Below are positions 1 to 5,925 of a stretch of 8,075 nucleotides of DNA, piece after piece. The position numbers and the translations under genes were made by a program. Every line of letters begins with the position of its first letter. Within the stretch, counting starts at the first letter, position 1. A model generated the notes under the pieces. It had not been told where the DNA came from. It saw nothing but the letters and a program-made list of their open reading frames with translations, and made no database searches. This DNA is from Actinomycetes bacterium (GTDB taxonomy: Bacteria > Actinomycetota > Actinomycetes > Actinomycetales > Cellulomonadaceae): assembly GCA_023461115.1 (NCBI GenBank), contig JAEWOA010000038.1, positions 1 through 8,075 of the forward strand. Direction: 5' to 3'.

Positions 1-176
1 TCGTCGCCGTCCGCCGCGGGCGAGCCGGCGCCCACGTCGCGCGCGAGCGCCAACGCGGTCCGCGACGGGTCGTGCAGCTGGACCGCGACGCCGTGCGCCG
101 TGAGCGCCAGCCCGACGGACGTGCCGAGGAGCCCGGTGCCGACGATCCGCACCGGGCCCTTCGTCGCCAGGGTCAC
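1..176 (-). CDS. tyrA: Prephenate dehydrogenase, N-terminal fragment (runs off window)
   Basis: Only the first 58 codons are present; the rest lies beyond base 1. The visible protein starts V-T-L-A-T-K-G-P-V-R-I-V-G-T-G-L-L-G-T-S and continues into an Ala/Leu-rich helix, then a beta strand ending in H-D-P. The G-x-G-L-L-G-x-S-x-G pattern (about residues 13-22) is the dinucleotide-binding loop at the start of a Rossmann fold and is typical of prephenate/arogenate dehydrogenases, which oxidatively decarboxylate prephenate with NAD(P)+ on the way to tyrosine. The GTG start overlaps the rluB stop as GTGA, and an AGG lies 7 nt upstream, so translation is probably coupled to rluB. In related actinobacteria a prephenate dehydrogenase gene often follows rluB and precedes cmk and der; that supports the call but those genes are not visible here. 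Another Rossmann-fold oxidoreductase cannot be fully excluded from 58 residues. Confidence 0.8.
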   Translation of the reverse strand, partial: MTLATKGPVRIVGTGLLGTSVGLALTAHGVAVQLHDPSRTALALARDVGAGSPAADGD

Positions 177-1087
177 AGGCCCGCCTGCGACATCAGGGTG
201 CCCAGCTCGGTCTTGCCGAGCACGCGCGTGCGTCCGGGCTTGAGGTCGCCGAGCCGGATCGGGCCGATCTTGGTGCGCACGAGCCTGGTCACCGGGTGGC
301 CGACCTCGTCGAACATGCGGCGCACGATGCGGTTCTTGCCCTCGTGCAGCGTGATCTCGACGAGCGACGCGTGCGACACCGACTGCACGATCGTCACCTT
401 GTCCGCCTGCACGAAGCCGTCCTCGAGCTCGATGCCCTTCTGCATGGCCTGCGCCGTGGACGGCACGACCTTGCCCTGCACCTCCGCGAGGTACGTCTTG
501 GCGACGCCGTGCGACGGGTGCGCCAACCGGTTGGCCAGCTCGCCGTCGTTGGTGAAGAGCATCAGCCCCTCGGTGTCGGCGTCGAGCCGGCCGACGTGGA
601 AGAGCCGCTCGCTGCGGTCGGTGAAGTACTGCCCCACCGACGGGCGCCCCTCGGGGTCGTGCATCGTGGAGACGACGCCCTTGGGCTTGTTGAGCGCGAT
701 CGTGATGAGCGAGTCGTCGAGCTGGATGCGCAGCCCGTCGACGTGGATCACGGCGCGCTTGGGGTCGACGCGCACCCCGAGCTCGACGACGATCTGCCCG
801 TCGACCTCGACGCGGCCCTCCTCGATGAGCTGCTCGCACGCCCGGCGCGATCCCAGGCCCGCGGTCGCGAGCACCTTCTGGAGCCGCACACCGTCCGGGT
901 CGTGCACGTCGACCGCCGGCTGGGTGGGCCGGACCGGACGCCGCGGCGCCGGCTTCGACGACTTCGCGGCGGGACGCGGATTGCCCGAACGCCCGGGACG
1001 GCCCTGGCCGCCCTGGCCGGCGCGGCCGGAGCCGCCGCCCTGGGCGGGGCGGCCGCTGCCGCCACGGCGTGGCTGAGGGGGTGTCAT
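173..1087 (-). CDS. rluB: 23S rRNA pseudouridine synthase, RluB/RsuA family, with Gly/Arg-rich N-terminal tail
   Basis: 304 residues. Enzymes of this family isomerise a specific uridine in rRNA (large subunit for RluB, small subunit for RsuA). Residues 1 to about 62 are a low-complexity basic tail rich in Gly, Arg, Pro and Gln, probably disordered. Residues about 66-125 form an S4 RNA-binding domain (R-L-Q-K-V-L-A-x-A-G-x-G-S-R-R-A-C-E). The catalytic domain follows: N-K-P-K-G-V at 133-138, the G-R-L-D-A-D-T-E-G-L motif at 166-175 with catalytic Asp169, and E-G-K-N-R-I-V-R-R-M at 249-258. The ATG start is supported by a GGAGAG Shine-Dalgarno 5 nt upstream, and it overlaps the scpB stop as ATGA. 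The scpA-scpB-rluB order is conserved in actinobacteria (for example Rv1709-Rv1711 in M. tuberculosis), which favours RluB over RsuA. The rRNA site itself is inferred from the family. Confidence 0.95.
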   Translation of the reverse strand: MTPPQPRRGGSGRPAQGGGSGRAGQGGQGRPGRSGNPRPAAKSSKPAPRRPVRPTQPAVDVHDPDGVRLQKVLATAGLGSRRACEQLIEEGRVEVDGQIVVELGVRVDPKRAVIHVDGLRIQLDDSLITIALNKPKGVVSTMHDPEGRPSVGQYFTDRSERLFHVGRLDADTEGLMLFTNDGELANRLAHPSHGVAKTYLAEVQGKVVPSTAQAMQKGIELEDGFVQADKVTIVQSVSHASLVEITLHEGKNRIVRRMFDEVGHPVTRLVRTKIGPIRLGDLKPGRTRVLGKTELGTLMSQAGL

Positions 1088-1743
1088 GCGTTCTCTCCGA
1101 TCGACCGGCGGCCGTCGTCGACATCGTCCAGCGAGTCGATCTCCGGCAGGTAAGGCGCCAGCGGTGGCAGCTCGTCGACGCTCGACAAGCCCATCCGCTC
1201 CAAGAAGTATCCCGTGGTCCCGTACAACACGGCGCCACTGAGCGGATCATGGCCCACCTCGGCCACCAGACCGCGTGCCGTCAACGTCCGCACGACCCCG
1301 TCGACGTTGACCCCGCGGACCGCGGACACCTGCCCGCGCGTCACGGGCTGCCGGTAAGCGACGACCGCGAGCGTCTCGAGCGCCGCCTGCGTGAGCCGCG
1401 CGGTCTGCCCGTCCAGGACGAACCTGCCGACGACGTCCGCGTACGGGGCGGCCGAGTAGATGCGCCAGCCCTCCCCCGCGCGCCGCACCTCGAAACCCCG
1501 CGGCCGGCCGCCGAGCTCGCCTCGGTACTCCGCCGCGAGCTCGTCGAGCAGCGCCTCGACTCGCGCGGTGGGCAGCGCGAGCACCGCCGCGAGCCGCACC
1601 GCCGCGATGGGCTCGTCCGCCACCATCAGCACCGCCTCGAGCGCGGCGAGCGCGCCACCCGGCAGCTCGTCGACGTCGAACGCGAGCTCGTCCGGTTCGC
1701 TGGCCGCGGCCTCGTCCGGGACAGGTGTCGTCTCGTCGGTCAT
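1084..1743 (-). CDS. scpB: Segregation and condensation protein B
   Basis: 219 residues. ScpB dimerises through winged-helix domains and binds the ScpA kleisin, regulating the SMC ATPase in chromosome compaction and segregation. After an acidic N-terminal stretch (residues 1-28), a first winged helix spans about 30-105 (A-L-E-A-V-L-M-V-A-D-E-P-I). A second at about 115-185 carries the family hallmark L-T-Q-A-A-L-E-T-L-A-V-V-A-Y-R-Q-P at 117-133, then V-R-G-V-N-V-D-G-V-V-R-T-L. An acidic C-terminal tail follows. The frame stays open upstream to 1851, but ATG 1743 is chosen for its strong GAGGAGG 7 nt upstream and its ATGA overlap with the scpA stop; the upstream extension would be an arginine-rich sequence unlike ScpB. 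Length is in the usual range. Confidence 0.96.
   Translation of the reverse strand: MTDETTPVPDEAAASEPDELAFDVDELPGGALAALEAVLMVADEPIAAVRLAAVLALPTARVEALLDELAAEYRGELGGRPRGFEVRRAGEGWRIYSAAPYADVVGRFVLDGQTARLTQAALETLAVVAYRQPVTRGQVSAVRGVNVDGVVRTLTARGLVAEVGHDPLSGAVLYGTTGYFLERMGLSSVDELPPLAPYLPEIDSLDDVDDGRRSIGENA
1093..1098 (-). promoter_or_regulatory. Ribosome binding site of rluB
   Basis: GGAGAG on the minus strand ends 5 nt before the rluB ATG at 1087. It lies inside the last codons of scpB, so rluB has its own good Shine-Dalgarno despite the 4-nt overlap. It supports the long form of RluB that includes the Gly/Arg-rich tail. Confidence 0.7.
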
Positions 1744-2651
1744 GCGTCGGCCTCCTCGGGCTCGGCTTCGGGCGCGCTCTGCTCGTGCGTCGTGTCGAGC
1801 TGGTCGAAGTCGTCCGACACCTCGACGTCGCCGTCCTCGGCGCCGGTCCAACGGACGGTCAGCTCGCCGAGCGGCGTCACCTGGTCGAAGGCCACGGCGC
1901 CTTCCCGGAACAACTCCAGCACGGCGAGGAACCGCGCGACCACCACGATCGTCGAGTCCGCGTCCGCGACGAGCGCGCGGAAGCTCGACGCGCCCACGTG
2001 GCGCAGCCGGCCGACGAGCACCGCGGCCTGCTCGCGGACGCTGACCGGCGGCGCGTGCAGATGGCTGAGGTCGACGCCGGGCGGCGCTGGCTTGGGCGCG
2101 ATCGCCTTGGCGGCGAGCGCCGCGAGCTGGTCCGGGCCGATCTGCCAGACGAGCTCGGGCAGCAGCGCGGCGAACTGCGGCTCGAGCGTGACCAGCCGCG
2201 GGAACCGCCGGCCCTCGGTCGCGTACCGCTGCGCCAGGTCGGCAGCGACCTGCTTGTACGCGCGGTACTGCAGCAGCCGCGCGAACAGCAGGTCGCGCGC
2301 CTCCAGCAGCTCCAGGTCCTCGGCGTCCTCGACGTCCGCGGACGGCAGCAGGCGCGCCGCCTTCAAGTCCAGGAGCGTCGCGGCGACCACCAGGAACTCC
2401 GACGCCCGGTTGAGGTCCCAGTCCTTCTCCGCCGCGCGGATCGTCGCGATGAACTCGTCGGTCACGCGGGCCAACGCGACCTCGGTGATGTCGAGCTTGT
2501 GCTTGGCGATCAGCCCCAGCAGCAGGTCGAACGGGCCGCTGAAGTTGTCGAGGTGCACCTCGAACCCGGTGGACCCGGCGGGGGTGCCCAGGGGGGCGTC
2601 GGCCGCGGCGTCGACCGGGCTAGGCGGCGTCGCCACGGGCGACGAGCTCAC
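1740..2651 (-). CDS. scpA: Segregation and condensation protein A (kleisin subunit of SMC complex)
   Basis: 303 residues if started at GTG 2651. ScpA is the bacterial kleisin: its N-terminal domain binds the SMC neck, its C-terminal winged helix binds the SMC head, and its middle binds ScpB, closing the condensin ring. The N-terminal domain opens with F-E-V-H-L-D-N-F-S-G-P-F-D-L-L-L-G-L-I at 30-48, the diagnostic ScpA signature. Next comes the helical stretch with S-E-F-L-V-V-A-A-T-L-L-D-L-K-A at 84-98. The C-terminal winged helix is at about 205-269 (F-L-A-V-L-E-L-F-R-E-G), followed by an acidic tail. The first 28 residues are Ala/Pro/Ser-rich and not conserved. An in-frame GTG at 2636 is an equally plausible start; neither has a clear Shine-Dalgarno. 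Either start lies inside the 3' end of parA, so translation probably depends on ribosomes finishing parA. Confidence 0.96.
   Translation of the reverse strand: MSSSPVATPPSPVDAAADAPLGTPAGSTGFEVHLDNFSGPFDLLLGLIAKHKLDITEVALARVTDEFIATIRAAEKDWDLNRASEFLVVAATLLDLKAARLLPSADVEDAEDLELLEARDLLFARLLQYRAYKQVAADLAQRYATEGRRFPRLVTLEPQFAALLPELVWQIGPDQLAALAAKAIAPKPAPPGVDLSHLHAPPVSVREQAAVLVGRLRHVGASSFRALVADADSTIVVVARFLAVLELFREGAVAFDQVTPLGELTVRWTGAEDGDVEVSDDFDQLDTTHEQSAPEAEPEEADA
1751..1757 (-). promoter_or_regulatory. Ribosome binding site of scpB (decides the start)
   Basis: GAGGAGG on the minus strand lies 7 nt before ATG 1743, within the Glu-Glu-Ala codons at the end of scpA. It is the strongest Shine-Dalgarno in the window and fixes the scpB start against the longer open frame. 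Confidence 0.8.
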
Positions 2652-3486
2652 GCGCGAGCTGGCGGTAGGCGGCGGCGCCCGCGTGCGTGGGCGCGTACGT
2701 GGTGATCGGCTCGGCCGCCACGGTCGCGTCCGGGAACTTCACGGTGCGGCCGATGACGGTGTGCAGCAACGCGTCGCCGAACGCCTCGTGCACGCGCGCC
2801 ACGACCTCGCGGGCGTGCAGCGTGCGCGAGTCGTACATGGTGGCGAGGATGCCGTCCACCTGCAGGCGGGGGTTGAGGCGGTCACGCACCTTGTCGATCG
2901 TCTCGATCAGCAGCGCGACGCCGCGCAGCGCGAAGAACTCGCACTCGAGCGGGATCAGCACGCCGTGCGACGCCGTCAGCGCGTTGACCGTGAGCAGGCC
3001 GAGCGAGGGCTGGCAGTCGACGAGGACCACGTCGTAGTCGTCGAGCACAGGGCGCAGCGTCCGGGCCAGCACGGTCTCGCGGGCCACCTCGCCGACGAGC
3101 TGGACCTCGGCGGCCGACAGGTCGATGTTGGCGGGCAGGAGGTCCAGGTTGGGGGTCGCGGTCGGGCGGATGACGTCCGCGGCGCGCGCGTCCTTCTCCA
3201 TCAGGAGGTTGTAGACCGTGCGGTCGAGCTCGTGCGGGTTGACCCCGACCCCGACCGACGCGGCGCCCTGCGGGTCGAAGTCGACGATGAGCACCTTGCG
3301 GCCGTACTCGGCGAGCGCGGCGGCCAGGTTGATCGTGGTCGTCGTCTTGCCGACCCCGCCCTTCTGGTTGCACATCGCGATCACCCGCGCGGGCCCGTGC
3401 GACGCGAGCGGACCGGGCTCCGGGAAGGAAGGCAGCGGCCGTCCCACCGCGTCGAGGGACTCCTGCGTCGTCTGCGTGCTCACCAC
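2620..3486 (-). CDS. parA: ParA-family chromosome-partitioning ATPase (Soj/MinD-like), orphan
   Basis: 288 residues from GTG 3486. ParA-type ATPases dimerise on ATP binding and bind DNA non-specifically, and they position chromosomes or other cargo. The deviant Walker A motif K-G-G-V-G-K-T-T is at about 42-49, Walker A' V-D-F-D-P-Q-G at 68-74, and Walker B is within V-L-V-D-C-Q-P-S-L-G. The closing stretch (K-F-P-D-A-T-V-A, then A-A-A-Y-R-Q-L-A-R-E-L) is typical of Soj-like proteins. About 33 poorly conserved residues precede the ATPase core. No parB follows; instead the gene overlaps scpA by 17-32 nt, matching the parA-like gene before scpA in M. tuberculosis (Rv1708). Start choice: TTG 3495 and GTG 3483 are also open. 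GTG 3486 lies 9 nt after a GTAGG and 7 nt after a possible -10 box, so either a leadered or a leaderless start would fit. A role in segregation with SMC is inferred from context. Confidence 0.93.
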   Translation of the reverse strand: MVSTQTTQESLDAVGRPLPSFPEPGPLASHGPARVIAMCNQKGGVGKTTTTINLAAALAEYGRKVLIVDFDPQGAASVGVGVNPHELDRTVYNLLMEKDARAADVIRPTATPNLDLLPANIDLSAAEVQLVGEVARETVLARTLRPVLDDYDVVLVDCQPSLGLLTVNALTASHGVLIPLECEFFALRGVALLIETIDKVRDRLNPRLQVDGILATMYDSRTLHAREVVARVHEAFGDALLHTVIGRTVKFPDATVAAEPITTYAPTHAGAAAYRQLARELVARGDAA

Positions 3487-3493
3487 GCCGCAC

Positions 3494-3499
3494 AACCTA
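3494..3499 (-). promoter_or_regulatory. Candidate -10 element for the parA-scpA-scpB-rluB-tyrA operon
   Basis: TAGGTT on the minus strand fits the actinobacterial TANNNT -10 pattern. Seven nt separate it from GTG 3486, so transcription from it could begin at or near the start codon, giving a leaderless mRNA. I see no convincing -35 at 16-18 nt upstream. The same bases (GTAGG) could instead act as a Shine-Dalgarno. It lies in the only gap between xerD and parA, where an operon promoter is expected. Confidence 0.35.
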
Positions 3500-3553
3500 C
3501 CCGAGCGCGGCCGGTCCGCTAGGGCGGCACGCGCACCGGTGGACGTGGTGGGC

Positions 3554-4519
3554 CTAACGCGCCCGGGGATGGCTCAGCTGGTAGACCTCGCGCAACGCGT
3601 CGGGGGTCACCTGCGTGTAGATCTGGGTCGTCGTCACCGACGCGTGCCCGAGCAGCTCCTGCACCACGCGGACATCCGCGCCACCCGCCAGCAGGTGGGT
3701 CGCGAACGAGTGGCGCAGCGTGTGGGGCGAGACGTGCTCGACGTGGATGCCGGATCGCTGCGCGGCGACGCGCAGCACGGCCCACGCGCTCTGCCGGCTC
3801 AGCCGGGCGCCGCGCGTGTTGAGGAACACCGCGGCGTTTCCCACGCCCCCCGCTGCCAGCGCCGGCCGGCCGCGCACGAGGTAGGCGTCGAGCGCCTCCA
3901 GCGCGAACGACCCCACGGGGACCAGGCGCTCCTTGCTCCCCTTGCCGAACAGCCGCACCGCGGCGTGGTCCTGCGCGCGGTCCACGTCGTCGAGGTCCAG
4001 GCCGACCGCCTCGGAGATCCGGGCGCCGGTCGCGTACAGCAGCTCGAGCAGGGCACGGTTCCGCAACGGCACGGGCCCGTCCCCGAGGCCGGCGGCGTCG
4101 ATGAGGCTCGCCACCTCGTCCACTGAGATCGCCTTCGGCAGCCGCTTGGGCTGTGCGGGCGGACGCACCGCCCGCGCCGCGTCGTCCGACGTCATGCCCT
4201 CGAACACCCAGAACCGGTGCCAGCCCCGGACGGCCACCACCGCGCGGGCCGCGGACGCAGCCGACAGCGCGGCGCGCCCGTCGGAGCCCTGGCGGACCGC
4301 GAGGAGGAAGTCCTCGACGTCGGCCTCGCACACGTCGCCGGGCGCCAGGCGCCCGCGCGCGTCGAGGAACCCGCAGTACCGGCCCAGGTCGCGGCGGTAC
4401 GCGGCGATGGTGTTCGTCGAGAGGCCGCGCTCGACGGTGAGGTGCGCGAGGTACGTCTCGAGCGCGCGGGCCAGTGCGGACATGGCCGGCAAGTCTGGCA
4501 CGCGCGGCGGCACCGGCAT
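3554..4519 (-). CDS. xerD: Site-specific tyrosine recombinase XerD
   Basis: 321 residues from ATG 4519. Xer recombinases cut and rejoin DNA at dif through a 3'-phosphotyrosine link and, with XerC, resolve chromosome dimers at division. The N-terminal SAM-like core-binding domain spans about 14-110 (T-Y-L-A-H-L-T-V-E-R-G-L-S-x-N-T-I-A-A-Y-R-R-D-L). The catalytic domain has all expected residues: Arg167 in T-G-A-R-I-S-E, Lys193 in F-G-K-G-S-K-E-R, His266 and Arg269 in H-T-L-R-H-S-F-A-T-H-L-L, His292 in L-G-H-A-S-V, and nucleophile Tyr301 in T-T-T-Q-I-Y-T. Spacings from His266 to Tyr301 match E. coli XerD. ATG 4519 has a GAGAG 8 nt upstream and lies 14 nt after the ctaB stop; ATG 4483 would give a 309-residue protein closer to the family start but has no Shine-Dalgarno. 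XerD rather than XerC is inferred from sequence style and the nearby parA-scpAB genes. Confidence 0.93.
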   Translation of the reverse strand: MPVPPRVPDLPAMSALARALETYLAHLTVERGLSTNTIAAYRRDLGRYCGFLDARGRLAPGDVCEADVEDFLLAVRQGSDGRAALSAASAARAVVAVRGWHRFWVFEGMTSDDAARAVRPPAQPKRLPKAISVDEVASLIDAAGLGDGPVPLRNRALLELLYATGARISEAVGLDLDDVDRAQDHAAVRLFGKGSKERLVPVGSFALEALDAYLVRGRPALAAGGVGNAAVFLNTRGARLSRQSAWAVLRVAAQRSGIHVEHVSPHTLRHSFATHLLAGGADVRVVQELLGHASVTTTQIYTQVTPDALREVYQLSHPRAR

Positions 4520-4527
4520 GTCCGCGA

Positions 4528-4532
4528 CTCTC
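4528..4532 (-). promoter_or_regulatory. Ribosome binding site of xerD
   Basis: GAGAG on the minus strand sits in the 14-nt gap after the ctaB stop and 8 nt before ATG 4519. It is the evidence for the longer XerD start over ATG 4483 and suggests translation soon after ctaB on a shared transcript. Confidence 0.5.
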
Positions 4533-4533
4533 G

Positions 4534-5517
4534 TCAGAAGGGCAGGAAGACGTCGACCGTGATCGCGACGGACAGCAGCGTCAGGTACGTGATCGACGCG
4601 TGGAACACGCTCATCGCCTTCAGCTTGCCGCGCGCCGGGTCCTGCGCGCGGCGCAGCAGCGTCACGCATGACCACAGGAACCAACCGCCCAGCGCGGTCG
4701 CGGCAACGCCGTACACCCACGTCATGCCCGCGGCGGGGATCAGCAGCAGCGTGCACGCGATCATCGCGATCGTGTAGCCGATCATCTCGCGCGCGACCTT
4801 GGTGTCCTTGGCGACGACCGGCAGCATCGGGACGCCCGCGGCCGCGTAGTCACGGCGGAACTTCATGGACAGCGGCCAGTAGTGCGGCGGAGTCCAGAAG
4901 AAGACGACGAGGAACAACAGGACCGCGGGCCAGCCGACCGTCCCGGTCACGGCCGACCAGCCGATCATCACCGGCATGCAGCCCGCCGCGCCGCCCCACA
5001 CGATGTTCTGCGGCGTGCGGCGCTTGAGGATCATGGTGTAGCCGACGACGTAGATGAGGATCGCCGCGGCGGTCAGGCCGGCCGACGCCCAGTTCACCAG
5101 CAGTCCGAGCCACGCGAGACTCACGACGCCGAGCACGAGCCCGAAGGTCAAGGCCTTGGCCGGGCTGATCTCGCCGGTGGCGGTCGGACGCTTGCGCGTC
5201 CGGTTCATCACCTGGTCGATGTCCCGGTCGATGTAGCAGTTGAGCGTGTTGGCCGAGCCCGCCGCCATGGCGCCGCCGGCCAGCGTCGAGAGCACGAGCC
5301 AGGGGCTCGGCCAGCCGTTCTGCGCCAGGATCATCGTCGGGATCGTCGTCACCAGCAGCAGCTCGATGACCCGCGGCTTCGTCAGCGAGACGTAAGCGCC
5401 CACCCGAGCCCACGCACGCGCGAGCGCCGACACCGGCTCCGTCGACCGAGCCGACGTCGGCCGCGACGCTGCGGGCGCCCCGGTCTCGTCGACCGTCAGG
5501 GGGCTGGTGAGGCGCAA
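4534..5517 (-). CDS. ctaB: Protoheme IX farnesyltransferase (heme O synthase)
   Basis: Up to 327 residues, starting at TTG 5517. CtaB/Cox10 is a UbiA-family integral membrane prenyltransferase that adds a farnesyl group to heme b, making heme O for heme-copper oxidases or for conversion to heme A. A non-conserved hydrophilic N-terminus (1-40) leads into S-L-T-K-P-R-V-I-E-L-L-L at 44-55, the classic opening of this family. The Mg-prenyl-diphosphate motif N-C-Y-I-D-R-D-I-D is at 93-101, followed by N-R-T-R-K-R-P. The second polar loop has T-P-P-H-Y-W-P-L-S at 209-217 and Y-A-A-A-G-V-P-M-L-P at 224-233. Around these lie about eight or nine hydrophobic segments. The start is uncertain: TTG 5517 lacks a Shine-Dalgarno, and GTG 5433 (residue 29) has a GGAG only 3 nt away. 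The gene diverges from tkt, an arrangement known in actinobacteria (compare Rv1451 and Rv1449c), and xerD follows 14 nt downstream. Confidence 0.96.
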   Translation of the reverse strand: MRLTSPLTVDETGAPAASRPTSARSTEPVSALARAWARVGAYVSLTKPRVIELLLVTTIPTMILAQNGWPSPWLVLSTLAGGAMAAGSANTLNCYIDRDIDQVMNRTRKRPTATGEISPAKALTFGLVLGVVSLAWLGLLVNWASAGLTAAAILIYVVGYTMILKRRTPQNIVWGGAAGCMPVMIGWSAVTGTVGWPAVLLFLVVFFWTPPHYWPLSMKFRRDYAAAGVPMLPVVAKDTKVAREMIGYTIAMIACTLLLIPAAGMTWVYGVAATALGGWFLWSCVTLLRRAQDPARGKLKAMSVFHASITYLTLLSVAITVDVFLPF

Positions 5518-5606
5518 AGCATGTCCGTTCGCAGGAGGCGTCCCGGTGCGGCGGCCCGCGGTGGCGGCCCGCTCGTCGTCCGGGTGGGGGGTCTGGTCGC
5601 CTCGCC

Positions 5607-5612
5607 ATGCTA
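5607..5612 (-). promoter_or_regulatory. Candidate -10 element for ctaB-xerD
   Basis: TAGCAT on the minus strand fits the TANNNT pattern and is one of few AT-richer spots in this region. A start about 7 nt downstream would give a leader of roughly 80 nt before TTG 5517. There is no recognisable -35, so this is a weak prediction. Confidence 0.25.
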
Positions 5613-5695
5613 CGACGTGGGCCCGACGAAAGGGGCGCCACGCCGCCGGGCCGGTCGTGTGAGATCAGTCGCTCCTGGCGCCGGCCGGGCGCGCC

Positions 5696-5756
5696 CGACG
5701 ACCGGCCGACGACCGGCCGACGACCGTGCCCGATCACCGTGCCCGACGACCGTGCC
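5696..5756. repeat. Tandem repeat of five 11-13 bp units between ctaB and tkt
   Basis: Five adjacent units: CGACGACCGGC at 5696-5706 and again at 5707-5717; CGACGACCGTGCC at 5718-5730; CGATCACCGTGCC at 5731-5743 (two changes); CGACGACCGTGCC at 5744-5756. The first two units are identical 11-mers; the last three are 13-mers sharing the ACCGTGCC end. The array lies 46-106 bp upstream of the candidate tkt -10, where a regulator could bind repeated sites, but slippage of a GC-rich repeat is an equally good explanation. Confidence 0.85.
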
Positions 5757-5801
5757 ACCTCGGCCGATGGGCACGCACGGCGCCATGCCACGGGTGCGCT
5801 A

Positions 5802-5807
5802 TAGGCT
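5802..5807 (+). promoter_or_regulatory. Candidate -10 element for tkt
   Basis: TAGGCT, within the longer AT-richer string CTATAGGCT, matches the actinobacterial -10 pattern TANNNT. It is the best -10 candidate before tkt and would give a leader of about 120 nt. No TTGACA-like -35 stands at the right distance. The overlapping TATAGG at 5800-5805 is an alternative register. Confidence 0.4.
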
Positions 5808-5811
5808 CGCC

Positions 5812-5925
5812 ATGCAAAGGCCAAGGCACCTGCCATCGTCGCGTCCCCGGCCCGCGCCGGTGCTCCACCGTGAGCGCCCGATCACGTCAGACATGACACC
5901 TGGCTGCTGGTCCGGGTGGGAATGA
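5812..5925 (+). CDS. Possible 37-residue leader peptide upstream of tkt
   Basis: ATG 5812 begins 4 nt after the candidate -10 box, so it would lie at or very near the transcript's 5' end and could be translated leaderless. The frame reads M-Q-R-P-R-H-L-P-S-S at the start, is rich in Arg and Pro, and ends G-C-W-S-G-W-E before TGA at 5923-5925, only 6 nt before the tkt GTG. No Shine-Dalgarno is apparent. I recognise no family. In DNA this GC-rich, open frames of this size arise by chance, and this frame extends open further upstream, so coding is far from certain. If translated, the last codons would run through the hairpin at 5897-5918 and deliver ribosomes next to the tkt start. Confidence 0.2.
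   Translation: MQRPRHLPSSRPRPAPVLHRERPITSDMTPGCWSGWE
5897..5918 (+). promoter_or_regulatory. Short hairpin just upstream of the tkt start
   Basis: CACCTGG (5897-5903) can pair with CCGGGTG (5912-5918), giving a 7-bp stem with one G-U pair and an 8-nt loop. The stem ends 13 nt before the tkt GTG and touches the GGG at 5918-5920. It has no U-run, so it is not an intrinsic terminator. It could affect ribosome access to tkt, but a stem this short can also occur by chance at this GC content. Confidence 0.3.

Noticed and set aside
296..1153. Plus-strand open frames opposite rluB
   Set aside because: They are antisense to a gene with an intact catalytic motif and a Shine-Dalgarno; their composition is typical of high-GC shadow frames.
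1069..3522. Very long plus-strand open frame (about 800 codons) opposite parA, scpA and scpB
   Set aside because: Its translation is dominated by Arg, Ala, Gly, Val and Asp with no recognisable domain, and it lies antisense to three clearly conserved genes. Long antisense frames are expected at this GC content.
3496..3553. Terminator after xerD
   Set aside because: Only a 4-bp CCGC/GCGG hairpin and weak longer pairings are present, with no T-run. Read-through into parA cannot be excluded.
4850..5836. Minus-strand frame overlapping ctaB in another frame and extending into the intergenic region
   Set aside because: The overlapped portion is His/Arg/Asp-rich frameshifted ctaB. The extension upstream has no family resemblance.
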